Positions 35,246-46,700 of a stretch of DNA of 64,000 nucleotides are shown here, piece after piece. The notes below the pieces were generated by a model. The model was not told the DNA's origin, did not search any database, and was given only the letters and a program-made list of their open reading frames with translations. Position 1 is the stretch's first letter. Each line of letters begins with the position of its first letter. This DNA is from Zingiber officinale (lineage: Eukaryota > Streptophyta > Magnoliopsida > Zingiberales > Zingiberaceae): assembly GCF_018446385.1 (NCBI RefSeq), contig NC_056000.1, positions 55,460,722 through 55,524,721 on the forward strand, read 5' to 3'. The position numbers were made by a program, and so were the translations under genes.

Positions 35246-35590
35246 GACTAAATGCATATGCGGAAATAAACTCAACTACAATCTCACAAACTTCATAATA
35301 GTGTTAAAGAAAAGAACTAAAGCATAAACTCTAATCAAATAGGTCCTGCAGGTTTGATAACACTCTCTGGATCTCTCCATAGTCGCAGTCATCACACACC
35401 TTCATCACCACCACCATAATACAAGTGAACTACTTACAAATGCGGAATAAACTTAAATACAGTCTCAATCTCAAAATAACACTTAAGGAAATCTAAAAGA
35501 ATTAAACAAAAAGCCTTAACAGTTTTGTCAGCTAATTCTGGATCTCTCCACAGTCCAAACATCACACACCTTCATCACCACCACCATCCT
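35246..35590. repeat. 178-bp tandem duplication in the gypsy solo LTR
   Basis: Two copies, both ending CATCACACACCTTCATCACC followed by ACCACCAT, and both containing ATGCGGAA(A)TAAACT and CTGGATCTCTCCA. They have diverged by substitutions and small gaps. Confidence 0.75.
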
Positions 35591-36309
35591 ATCGCCTCCC
35601 TTTCATATCTTAGCTTTTCCTTTATCTGCAGTAGGAGGAAAGAAAACAAAACTATAAGCGAAAACGCTTAGTAAGTACTAATCTATCTCACAAAAACTTC
35701 GAAGTGCATAAAAGTAATGCAATAATACGGAAACTGAAATGCTAAAGCAAAGCTGCATGTACTCATGGTATACAGGAATAAAACTGAATACTAAACATGT
35801 TCACTAACTGACAGGAAAGTAATGAAACAACTACTGTAAGCTTAGAATTAAAGAACTAAACTTTTATTGATTCTAAGCATAAACTTGTTTCATTTTCTTA
35901 TATCCTTATACTAGAAATTAATCTTTTAATTTCTCTTTCACTTTCTTCTTCTTGTTCTTCTTACTTTACTTTTCTTCTTTTCTTTTCTTTTCTTCTCTTT
36001 TCTTTGTTCTTTTCTTCTTTGGGCTCAGGCTTAGTACCATCTTTGTTTTGCGCGCTCTCTAATAGTGACTGAGGTAGCGAGTCTCTAGTCCTATGAGGTA
36101 AAGACCTTGGTCTTACCAGGGCCAAGACCTTGGAATTGATCACCTGGATTTACTTAACGACAACCTTAGAAGTCGGGTACTAGTCTCTTACTTTAATTTA
36201 CTAGTTATCTCTTTTAATTAGACCTTGGTCTTTTCTTTACTCATTTTTCTCATAATCCTTTATTAGAGTTTATTGGAATCCTTTAGATATACCTAACAAG
36301 TATAGGATT

Positions 36310-36755
36310 ACAATTAACTAAGCATGCTATATAAAAACAATACAAGGAATACAAATCTAAACTCTCTCTAAGCATGTTATAAAACAAGACAAAAGAAAAG
36401 CAAATCTGGACTTTCTAAACATGCTGTAAATAAAGGAAAGAAAGCACATCTGAACTTACTAATCATGCTATAGAATAGAGCAAAAGAGAGAGCTAGTTTG
36501 ACCTTTTAAAACATGTTGTGATAAGAGCAAAGAAAGCTAATCTAATCTTACTGATCATGCTACAAAATAAAGCAAAAGAGAGTAACTTTGAGCTTACTGA
36601 TCATGCTATAAAATAAAGCAAAAGGAAGCTAATTTTGGACTTTCTAAACATGCTGGATAGGGTAGCAAAAGAATGCGACTTTAAGCTTCCTAAACATGCT
36701 GTAAATAGAGCAAAAGAATACAACTTTAAGCTTCTTAAACATGCTGTCCAAAAAC
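36310..36755. repeat. 55-60-bp tandem repeat in the gypsy solo LTR
   Basis: About eight units with the consensus AGCAAAAGA, AA(C/T)TT, CTTACTAATCATGCTATAAA or CTTTCTAAACATGCTGTAAA. Unit length varies slightly. Confidence 0.75.
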
Positions 36756-37866
36756 TAAATCCCTAATCAACTTTGATTCTGTACAACATGACCTGAAAGC
36801 AAGGAAGGAAACTATAACAGAATATAGAGCTCAGACTGTATACTAATGCTTGCAAGAACTAATCCAGGAACTAGCATAGATGGTTGGAAACAAAAATGAA
36901 ACCCAATGAAAATCCATCTGATGCAAATTCGACATACTGTCAAGCTACATGATCCAGTTGCAAACCCAATGGTAGGAAACAAAGGCATCATTAATCAAGG
37001 TTAAATCCACTACACCCTTTTTCCTTCCTAAAGGCCACGACAGGTTCAACAAGAACAAGGAGAAACAAAAACTTGATCTCCTGCAAGCTTAGATTCGGCA
37101 CAAACAATACTACATACTCAATCAAACAAAAACTAGTTCTTGGAATCTCTGTGAAGCCCACGGCAGAACACCCAAAAGCCAAAATCTTCATAGCATGGTT
37201 CAGATTCAAGAAGAAAAAAAGGTTGAAGCTACTCCTACCACAGGTGAGTAGTACTTACCGACGGTTCTTGGACTTACAACCGAGAAGAGGAAGGGGATTC
37301 TAGGGTTCGGGTAGCTCCAAATCTCGGCTTCCTCTTGTGCCCGCAAGTTCTTCTCCGTCGGGATGACCACCCACGGTGAAGGATGGCTGGAATAAGGCTT
37401 CGCCGGCGCCGGAGACCCAAAACCTAGCTTCCTCTTGGTTTTCGCTGAGAGAGAAGGCGCCGTCGCGAGGGAGAAGGAGAAGGAGAAGAAAATTTTCGGG
37501 AGAAAATGTTTTGGTTTTTTTTTGGAAAATCAAAACCTAATTCCCTTTCTTATATTCGGGTTTAATCTGGTTCCAACTATGGCTTATATATATATTATTC
37601 CCTATTTAGTTAACAAAGCCCGTGTAGCTCAGCTGGTTGGGCCATGTCTGGTTGGGTCAGTCCGACCCGAGGTCATGGGTTTGAGCTTCGGTTTTAACAA
37701 ATTTTTTTGTCAACTTTCTTTCGTTTTGTAAAAATATCAAACGATCTCCAAAAATTACGTAAAAATACTCTAAAAACTCCTAAAAATCTCTAGAATATTT
37801 TAAAAGTATTTCCAAATATTTTTATGGACTTTTAAAACTCGAAATAGGGAAAATTGGGTCGTTACA

Positions 37867-38472
37867 CTTTTAGAGTGAAAGTTAAATATTTAATTTCTTT
37901 AAAAGATTTTGTCTATAAAGTAATTGTTGTTCTAATATCCAAGAAGGTCTAGTGCCTCACCACAGCCTGAAATCCAATTACTGAAATAAAATATTTAATT
38001 GACTAACTGTGAAGCATTTAATCAATTTAACTTATGATTTAAATAGTTTGTCAAAAATTTTGTTAGAAAAATTCTGATCGTTACAATTTATTTAACAAAA
38101 ATTATATTTGTTAGAGTTATTTTAGTAATTTTTTTTTTTGACTTTATCCAAACAATCTGTTAGAAAATTTTCTATGAATTAGTTATCCAAATACAAAACT
38201 GTTAAAAATATATTTAAAATTCACTTTTTGTGAAATTTTTTCTGATTTTTTCCTTAGACTTTAAGTTTAGATTTTTCAAAGTCATTTTAAAAATACCCTA
38301 TTTAATGTGATCAAAGGGGGAGAAGGAAAGATTAAGTCTACGAGGAGGATAAATTTAATTTTTTTTGCACATTACTGAGTTATAAATTTATTACCTTATT
38401 ATTATTTCTTTATATTTATTTTTTTATTACCCTAACTTAACTTGGGATTGTTTACATCAAAAATGGAGAGAT
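37867..38472 (+). other. Copia-1 internal remainder up to its 3' LTR
   Basis: Resumes the Copia-1 interior after the solo LTR; it matches 30485-31000 of Copia-2 (for example AGTGCCTC(A/G)CCAC and GATCAAAGGGGGAGAA). It is AT-rich with no frame of note. Confidence 0.7.
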
Positions 38473-41091
38473 TGTTAGTACCCCAAGATAGTTTTGATAT
38501 GATTAACCAAATCAGGTTAGGTCCTGTTGATATTTAACCCTTGTGTTTAAGTGTGCAGGAACATAGGAGCACAGGAAGTCAAGCAAAAGACACATCTAGC
38601 GAGAAGGACAATACAGGAGTGAGCCGATAGGCTCGATGCATCTGAGGGATGAGATGCTGCGGAAGAGTATGTGGGCAGACGAGGAGGCGCGCGATGTTTC
38701 CGAGGAGCGAGAAGCTAGAGCGAAAGATTGCTTGAAGGCTGGAAATGAGTTTGGGTGAGCCCTATTCTGGATGGCCGATATCACCCAAGCGAGTGAAACC
38801 GGAGTAGAAGACCCAGACCAATGTGAGCCGAACCAGAGAGGAAGACCTCGATCGAAAAGTCAACTGGAAGTTAACTTTCTGGTCTAGGCGCCTGGAATCT
38901 TTCTGGGCGCCCGAAACCAAAATTTATCCAAAACATAATGTGGTGTGTTGCGTTGCGACGAGAATAAAATTTTATCCCCTAGAGGCGCTTGGAACCCTTT
39001 CAAGCACCCCGACCAGGGATATAAATACAGTCCTAGTCCCAGAAACTTAGACAAAACACTTGTAAACATTTTTAGTTTATTCTACTACTTGTTTGTGAGC
39101 CAACAACTTTGTAAGAGGCTTCTCCGCCTGAAGGAGACTTTGATAGTGAGCTTCAACTTCCTTGGATTAACAATCTCCCCAATTGTAACCAAGTAAATCT
39201 CATTGTGTCTCTTCTTTCTTTTAAAATTTTAGGGATGTCCTAAGGCAATCGCCTTAAGATTTTTTTTCTATTTATTTGATAAGTATAAATTCACTATTTG
39301 AATGCATATTATATTTTGATTGTCTTAAACTCATTTACTGAATATCCGTAATATAATTCATAGCATGAGAGAATTTGTGATTGGATCGCAACTAGTTATT
39401 ATCTCTACATGTGTAATTATGAATATATTGAAATTTCCCTAGTTGTTGAATTGATGCATTCAGACATCAACAATTCTGTAAGACTAGCACGGGTTATACT
39501 CCTTGTTTCAACCAAGTAGTTGTTTTCTGACTGGCTGGAGACATTGGGATGTCGAGAGTTAAACGTGGATGCTAGTTATAGTAACTAGTTCATTGGAGTG
39601 ACTAGCTGTAAGACTTCATATGGTTCTCTACATATACATAGATATGTCTGTGAAGTTCTTATTGTAGCACGAGTGCACGTTTCCTTCAACTTGAGGTATA
39701 CAAGTCATCTTGGTCATGGAGACTTATACTTTGATATCTTAAGCAAGCATCTCATTGAGATGTGGACCCGCGATAATTGGGTATAAGTTGAAGTGCCCAA
39801 AGGTATTTGGATAGCCCATAAAGGATTCACCGCTCCTTGAGAGGAGACGTATACCCTATAGTCACTCGTTAGGATTATTACTCAAAGTCTTTGGTCAAAG
39901 CATCACATGTTAAAAGTGCGAGACTCTTGTATACATGTATGAGTAATTTGAATCCGCAGAACGATGAAGTATTACTTGGAGTAGGTGTGATGTAGTCAGC
40001 CTAGTGGGGACAAGACACATAGACCATATCCTGAACTAAGTGAGTATAAGAAGAGTGAAAGGAACGAGGCACGACTCACTGTAGCCGCTGAAGGGTTTAG
40101 AATTAATTCTAAAATCAACTATGATTTTTCAGCTAATTAGGGACCATGATGTATTACTAGGTGTCACTTATGATCGTTTTATAATTAAGCAGTTAATTAT
40201 GGACGACCAAGATAAACCAGAAACCTATTGGGTCACACGCACTAACGAGTATCTAAAAGATGTAAAACAAGTTAAAGAATAGAATTCTTAGATCAAGAGA
40301 TGAATGTTTGATTAGACTATACATAAGACAAATATGGAAATATTTGTCGCAATGGAAGCACCGATGAGCCACATCTCTTATGGAAGAGTTGGACCATATT
40401 TGGTTTAATCATGAACCAACTTAGTTTAATTGTGAACCAAACTAAGGGGTTAATGGGCTAATTTTTTGTTAAGGGATAATGGGTTGGATTTGTGCTTTCT
40501 AATTCAACTCATTAATGAGGGCTATATATTGATATGGTTGAGAGGAGATTATATACACGAGATCATTAATTGGCTTGTAAGGTTTTTAGAAACTTTTAAC
40601 CCAATTTCTCTTCTCCTCTCCCTCTCTCCTCTCTCTTTGCCGCCGCCAACAAGGGGAAGCCCTTCCCCTTGTGTGCTTCTCTTCCTCTTTCTCTTGATCC
40701 CTCTTTTTCGCTTGTGGCTAGTAGAAGCGAGGTTCGACAACGTCTCTACGGTTGATATCCTTCTCGTTACAAGTTATCCGTAAGGTACACCTAGCGTAAA
40801 TTTACTTTCCGTAAAAATTTAATCATGCGATCATGTTTGGCATATTGTATCCTTGTATGCATGTGGTGAATGTGATATAATAATTTAAGAATTATTATTG
40901 TTTCATTTTCCGCTGCGTAAATTTATGAAATATGTTTTAGCACACACTGCATCAGGCATATCCCAACACTTTGTAGTTTCTTTTTTATTTTATGCAAGTG
41001 TTAGTTTAATTAAGCTATAATGTTCGAGGAGCATTCGTGTTATTTTACAGGACTATTTACCCCCCTCTAACCAGCCGTCAAGGGGCCTACA
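38473..41091 (+). mobile_element. Copia-1 3' LTR, interrupted
   Basis: Starts TGTTAGTACCCCAAGATAG and ends CAAGGGGCCTACA before the AAATA duplication. The LTR proper is 38473 to about 39226 plus 40969-41091; a 1.74-kb insertion separates the parts. It pairs with 27285-28076 and 31936-31999. Confidence 0.85.
39227..40968 (+). mobile_element. Probable solo LTR nested in the Copia-1 3' LTR
   Basis: The right end is ATATCCCAACA, and the left end TTTTAGGGATGTCC looks like a decayed TGTTGGGATGTCC, giving inverted LTR-type termini. A TATA-like GGCTATATATTG (about 40519) is followed by a CT-rich leader, which suggests plus orientation. CTTTG follows the right end and CTTTT or CTTTC precedes the left, so a clean 5-bp duplication cannot be claimed. 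No coding sequence. The left boundary is uncertain by about 10 bp. Confidence 0.55.
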
Positions 41092-41214
41092 AAATATAGA
41101 TAAATAGGTCGGGTTCAGAACGAACAATTTGACCTGAAATATTAATCAGGTTGGGTTCGGATTTTGATGTTCCAACCCGTCAACCTGCCAACCCGACCTG
41201 AATTGTCACCCCTA

Positions 41215-42604
41215 GTATTGAATGACTTACAAAAGTATTTAACATGATATTATAAACAAAAAAAAATACATGATCAATGAAGGATAAGTACTCTAGTTCC
41301 CTTATATAAGAATAAGGGAGACATACAAAATTATACAAACTATAGGGGTATTAAACTAATGAGTCATACCATGAAATTTTAGGAAAAAGTAATAAAAAAA
41401 AATTAAGGAAGGTGACCACAGTGATTAAAAATTAATTTAGGTTCATGCCTGGAAGGTTAACAATGGAAGTTATATATCTTCTTAAATAATTAATTGAAAA
41501 ATATTGGGAGCAAAAACGAGATCTACACATAGTATTCATTGACTTAGAAAAAACTTATGATAGAGTCTCAAGATAAATTATATAGAGAATTCTAAAAAAG
41601 AGAGATGTTAGCATAACATATATTAAACTAATTAAGAATATATTTAAGAATGTAACGACTAGAGTAAAGACTTCCGGCGGAGTAATTGAAGTATTTCTAT
41701 TAAAGATAGGGTTAGATCAAGGATCAGCTCTAAGTCCCTATCTTTTTACACTAATTATGGACAAACTTACTGCACATATTCAAGACACAGTACCGTGGTA
41801 CATGGTGTTTGCAAATAATATTATTTTGGTAGATGAAACACATGAAGGAGTAAATGCTAAATTAGAATTTTAACGGAAAACACTAGAAGACATATATTTT
41901 AGGCTTAGTAGAATAAAGACAGAATATATAAAATTTAAGTTTAGTAATATTTGATATAATGAAATAATTGTTAAGATAGGAGACGATGAGTTGCTCGAAA
42001 CTGAGAGGTTTAAATATTTAGGATCATTTTTGAAAAATGATGGAGGGATTGAAAGAGATGTCTTACATAGAATACAAGCAGGATGGTTAAAATGAGAGAG
42101 AGCGTCAGATGTTTTATGTGATTGTAAAGTATCTCTAAAATTTAAAGGAAAATTCTACAAAATCACAGTTAGACCTACTATGTTATATGGAGTTGAATGT
42201 TAGACTATGACTTAAGCACATGAGTAGAAGATGAGAGTTTTAGAGATTAGAATGTTAAAGTGGATATGTGGACATACGAGAATGAACAGAATAAGAAATG
42301 AGAACATTAGAGAGAAAGTCGAAGTTGCATCTATTGAAAGAAAACTCCGAGAGACATGTTTAAGATGGTATGGATATGTACTTAGATATCAATAAATGTT
42401 TCAATTAAGCGATATGAAACTATGACAAATACACATATCAAATAAGGAAAAGGAAGACAAAAAAAGACTTAGTTAGCTATGATAAACCAAGATAAACTTT
42501 ATTTAAATATAGATAATGGTGTAATTAAAGATAGAGCTCAATGGTATAAAAAGATCTATGTAGTCAACTCTATCTAGTAGGATAAAACTTGATTATTGTA
42601 TTGT
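41215..42604 (+). mobile_element. RTE-type LINE, 3' half (reverse transcriptase and C-terminal part), degenerate
   Basis: Continues the LINE after the second copy of GTATTGAAT. Readable pieces: STLVPLYKNKGDIQNYTNYR, GLDQGSALSPYLFTLIMDKL, MVFANNIILVDE (the RT active site, usually FADD), ERFKYLGSFLKNDGG and VLEIRMLKWICGHTRMN. All fit plant RTE-clade LINEs. There are several stops. The GATAAAACTTGATTATTGTA end near 42585-42604 resembles the simple tails of this clade. Both catalytic Asp codons read AAT instead of GAT. Confidence 0.85.
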
Positions 42605-43751
42605 CACTCCGTATTCGAATTTATTTATTTTATAAAAAAAATTATTATTAAAGGAACAAAATTTATCAAATCACAACTGTTCAATTAAAAAAATAAAATA
42701 AATATAAAACAATATACAAGAAGGTAACATTAATAATACTAATATAGCATGTGAAATGAATACGATTATTTTAGAAGTCAATTTCAGATTGTACTGATGA
42801 GCTTCAATTGTTAAATGTATTGTACTTCGAAATTATCCGGTAAACAAATCAAAAAGAAAAATCATCTATACATGTGACTTATTAAAACAAAAGATCACAA
42901 AAATACCCCAAGTTGCTAAAATAATAATTTTACTAATATCTAATCAGAAGTGTATTTACTCCAAATGTACACCACATACGACGGAGCAACATGGCCACAT
43001 CTTAGATTACCCAGGCTTTAACCTGAGGGCCCGATGGAGTTGAGAAGAAGCTACTCGAATTTGCAACCAAAAAAATGAAAAACATGAGAGAAAAAAAAAC
43101 AGCCTGAGGTGATGGCGCCGACCGACGATCACGACCCTCAGCCCGAGTAGATCAGCCCTTCCGACTCCGCCATTGAGATACATTCCCAAGAACAAAGAAT
43201 CAACCCAAATCCACCCCACAATATGAAGAGTAGAAATGTTCAATACTTCTAATTAGATTGGGTTTTTACCACCAAAGCTAATTTTCTCAGTAGAAGAGGC
43301 AACAAAAAGCTGATTCAAAATAAGATTCATCGTTTGCTCAAAGTTTGAAATAGGCAACTTTTAGCATGACAAAATTACACAACACTCAACTCCCGAAGGC
43401 CACACCGTAACATTATAAAAGTTAACCACAAAACTCTGGCCACAACAAACACGCTTGAGCCTTGAACGACCACAATATACAGGAAGGCAAAAGCATGAAA
43501 CCCTGTGCTAGTCATTGATTGTGCTGGGGATTCGAGCTAATTAAGTTTGATAAACCTGGAGTATGTTGAAATCCAACACAATATACAACAATATTACTAG
43601 TAGACCAAAATGCAACGTCAACTCCTACAAATAATCTATTTAGCCGACTGAGCAGACACCGAAAATATCCATCATTTTCCTCCCATCTCCCATACCATGA
43701 CTTCAGACTTGGGGCTTTTCCAGCTGCAGGGAGAAGACCCTCGACTGGCAC
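42605..43751 (-). other. Intergenic DNA and 3' UTR of importin-alpha
   Basis: 42605 to about 43000 is AT-rich without features. From about 43000 to 43751 the sequence is more mixed and is probably, at least in part, the 3' UTR of the minus-strand importin gene. The small frames at 43007-43243 and 43512-43751 have no homology I recognise. Confidence 0.4.
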
Positions 43752-46700
43752 TTAACTGAAGTTGAATGGACCAGGAGGAACTTTGTTCTGGTCATTTTCA
43801 AAAGTAAATCCTGCTTGAGCAGCAGCATCACCAGTGGGCATTGCTTCATCTTCCTCCTCTAACCAATATGTTTCAAGAATCTTCACTGCTTTCTCATAAA
43901 TTTCAGTATTATCATGGCTTTGAAGATTTTCAATCTTCTCCAAACCCTCTGCTTCATCAATCATCTGAGCATACAAGTTCACACCTCCAGTAGAACCAGA
44001 ATTCTTCTCAGCTTCACCAATTTTCAGGATATTTTCGAGTCCCTCCAAGCAAACAATAACTATCCTTGGGTCTGGACAGATGAGGAGATCACACAAGGGT
44101 TTGATACAGCCCTGACTAACCAAATATCTAGTCAAGTACAAAGAAACCAATTAAGCAAAGAGATTACACCTGGAAGGTTTTGAAAAGAGAGAGAAAAGGC
44201 CACATGCACACAGAATACATACTTTATCTGATCATGAGTACCACCAGAAGTAGCATTGGAGATTGCCCATGCAGCCTCCTTCTTGATGTCAAATTCAGCA
44301 GTTTGCAATAGATGCACCAGTGGACCAATAATCCCAGCCACTATAACAGCCTGTGATCAATACATTACTAGGTATGGCTTACTCAAGGTCATTAGTTATT
44401 TGGCAAATTCCACTGAGGAAAGAGATTTTCTCAAGTCTAAGCTCGAAATCTCTACAAACTAGAGCTTCTGCAAATTAGTCAGCAGCTCTTTCATCTTGTG
44501 CTTATTTTTTATTATACTAATATATATCTAGAATCCTCAATTTACATAAGATGAATTGTTATAAGATCTTTTATAAAAAAACAAATAATATTAGGTAATT
44601 ATGTAAAATTGGAATATTTAAAGGACTGATGAACAAACCATAAAGCAGGTTAGGTAATCATTGACACCAAGGATCAAATGACTTACATTACTGGAAGATA
44701 TTAAATACAAAAATGCTGATAAATAGACTGATAAGAATTTCAAATTTACTATATCTGTCAACAAACCTGTATCTGATCCTTGTTTCCAGCTGTAATGTTT
44801 GAGATGGTCCAACAGGCTTCCTTCTTGATGCTTTTCTTATGATTGTGAGTCAGGAGGTTCAGAAGGCAAGGAAGTGCTTGGTGATTGATAACATACTGAA
44901 GCAGAACAATAAATAACACTATTAAGAAACAGAGCAGAATATATGACAATCAATTAAACTGAAAATTTGAGAAAATATATTGAAACAAAAGGAACAAAAA
45001 ATATGGGAAAATAGTGTCTTGCTTCCATAGAACAAGATGAATATCTTGAGAAATCCAAACAAACTTGATGATAGTAGAATGAAAAATTGAACACCAAATA
45101 TGAGAATATAGATTGGAATTGCATAAACAAGAAGGAACCAGGTAGGATTTTAAAATATATGGGTGTTGATGACCACTACAGGTACATAAGCTTCACAAGA
45201 TCAACATCCAAAGATTTTATCAGACATGTTCATGTGTTGCTTGCTTCTCCAAACAACTAACCCTAGTTACTACAGACATCAGATGGTGCATTAAATCAAA
45301 ATGCATACATAAAAAAGAATGATGAAAAAGTATTCATGTACGTCCGAAAAATTATCTTCTCATGTAACTTCAATATAAGACATCTTCATTCTTCATACAG
45401 CATGGGGAGAGAGACATGGCATGGGCTAGAGATATGTTAACAGCAGTGATCTAGATAAGGGGTGACAATAACATCCTAAGGTTCCTCAACCTCTAAAACT
45501 ACATATTCATACAAGATCCTGCAGCTCTAGTGATCTATAACTGGAATGAGGTATAAGCTATTCTCTGTCCCAATTTTTCCTCCTCAATAACCCTCATTGT
45601 CTCTTTTCCTCCTCCTTGTCTTCTCCTAAGTTTGACAGGATAAAAAAACTTGTCACAAGCGTGGATCGAAATGTTTGGCGTGTGTGTTTACAAAATGGAG
45701 ACACAAAACTCAGCAGGAAAAAAATCCAAATTTTGAACACAGAGTACAAGGACACAATAATTTAATATCATAATTTGGTGGGTTACCCATTTAAGGGATT
45801 TTGTTATTTAGTTAAATTAGTATTGAACCAAGTTCTTAGGAGGATTTATTTGTTGCTATTTGGAAAACTATAGGCAGAATTGGGCTTGGATTGGTTGGGT
45901 CTCAAATTGGGTTCAATTTAGATTCTAACCAGGGCCACTTCAGATCTTTACTAGCTGAACCAAACTTGAACAACTGGTCCAGTTTAGTGGTAAAGAAAGG
46001 TTAGGTTCACCTAAGGTCACATACAACACCATGGTTTAAAATTTCATACTATGGTGGATGGCATAGTCAAAATGTATGTTTTAATAAATCACCAAAATTC
46101 GATACTACTCAGCGCACAAAGGAAATTTATAATAATCATTGTACCAATTATGTAAATGAATATCATGTCATTATTAAAATTTGATACTCCTTGACATGCT
46201 ACAAAATTTATCAAAATGAATTGAAATAATGATTGTATGGTTGTTTTTTTAAGCATCTGTTCGTACACTACAATGTCAAAACCATATCATTTCAGATCAA
46301 TCATAGAATTTGGAATTAGTGGAATTAGGCATATACTTGTGTTCTCTTCTTTTTCATCTCCTTCCTTCTTCCCCTCCAATTCTCTACCGGCATTGTAGTC
46401 GAAAAACCAGGAAGGTACCAAAATAATATTGACCTTGTGCAACACCTCTACAATTTTTTACCTAAGATCTCTCCTCATAGTCTACCTCCTCTTCTAGTTG
46501 TTTTGCTTGCGATCCAACCACCTCCAGGGTCCTCCATCAGCAAGTAGTTGATGCTCTTCCTCCCTCCAGAAAAGGATCTTTAATGCCTTCTTTCCTTTGA
46601 GACATGCAATAGACATGTCTTCTTCCTCCATGTCCTCTTTTCTTCCTCTTGTTCTTTTTTCATCTTTCTATTTTGTTCTCCTCTCTCTTATCCACTTTTT

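Larger units (their letters stand above)
34955..37866 (-). mobile_element. Solo LTR of a Ty3/gypsy element (about 2.9 kb, minus orientation)
   Basis: On the minus strand it starts TGTAACGACCCAATTTTCCC (37866) and ends GGGTGGGTTGTTACA (34955), flanked by CTTTT at 34950-34954 and 37867-37871. Termini of this type are known from Tekay/Del-like gypsy LTRs; the lineage is inference. Inside: a 178-bp duplication (about 35246-35590), a run of about eight 55-60-bp units containing AAACATGCTGT or ATCATGCTA (36310-36755), and a tRNA-like stretch at about 37618-37698. Coding is absent. Confidence 0.85.
27285..41091 (+). mobile_element. Gag-only Ty1/copia element (Copia-1) with four nested insertions
   Basis: LTRs begin TGTTAGTACCCC (27285 and 38473) and end with (C/T)TACA (31999 and 41091). 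The element is bounded by the 5-bp duplication AAATA at 27280-27284 and 41092-41096. The primer site TTGGTATTAGAGTC (32001) resembles the initiator-Met tRNA site of copia elements. Without the inserts the internal region is about 2.15 kb and codes only a damaged gag. No protease, integrase, RT or RNase H is seen, so it needed a partner element to move. GATCAAAGGGGGAGAA at about 38310 is a polypurine-like run. Confidence 0.88.
26939..41214. mobile_element. Inverted-repeat DNA element (about 0.46 kb once insertions are removed) splitting the LINE
   Basis: The left end AGGGGTGGTAATTTTT and the right end (reverse complement TAGGGGTGACAATTCAGG) form short inverted repeats. They are flanked by the 9-bp repeat GTATTGAAT at 26930-26938 and 41215-41223. 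Its own sequence is 26939-27279 plus about 41097-41214, made of GGGTC(G/A)GGTTC-type repeats that read in opposite directions at the two ends. A 9-bp duplication suits a Mutator-like element, but no transposase is present. Everything between is later insertions. Confidence 0.72.

Noticed and set aside
37618-37698. Functional tRNA gene in the gypsy solo LTR
   Set aside because: The ends do not pair as an acceptor stem and the B-box is degenerate; kept only as a finding.
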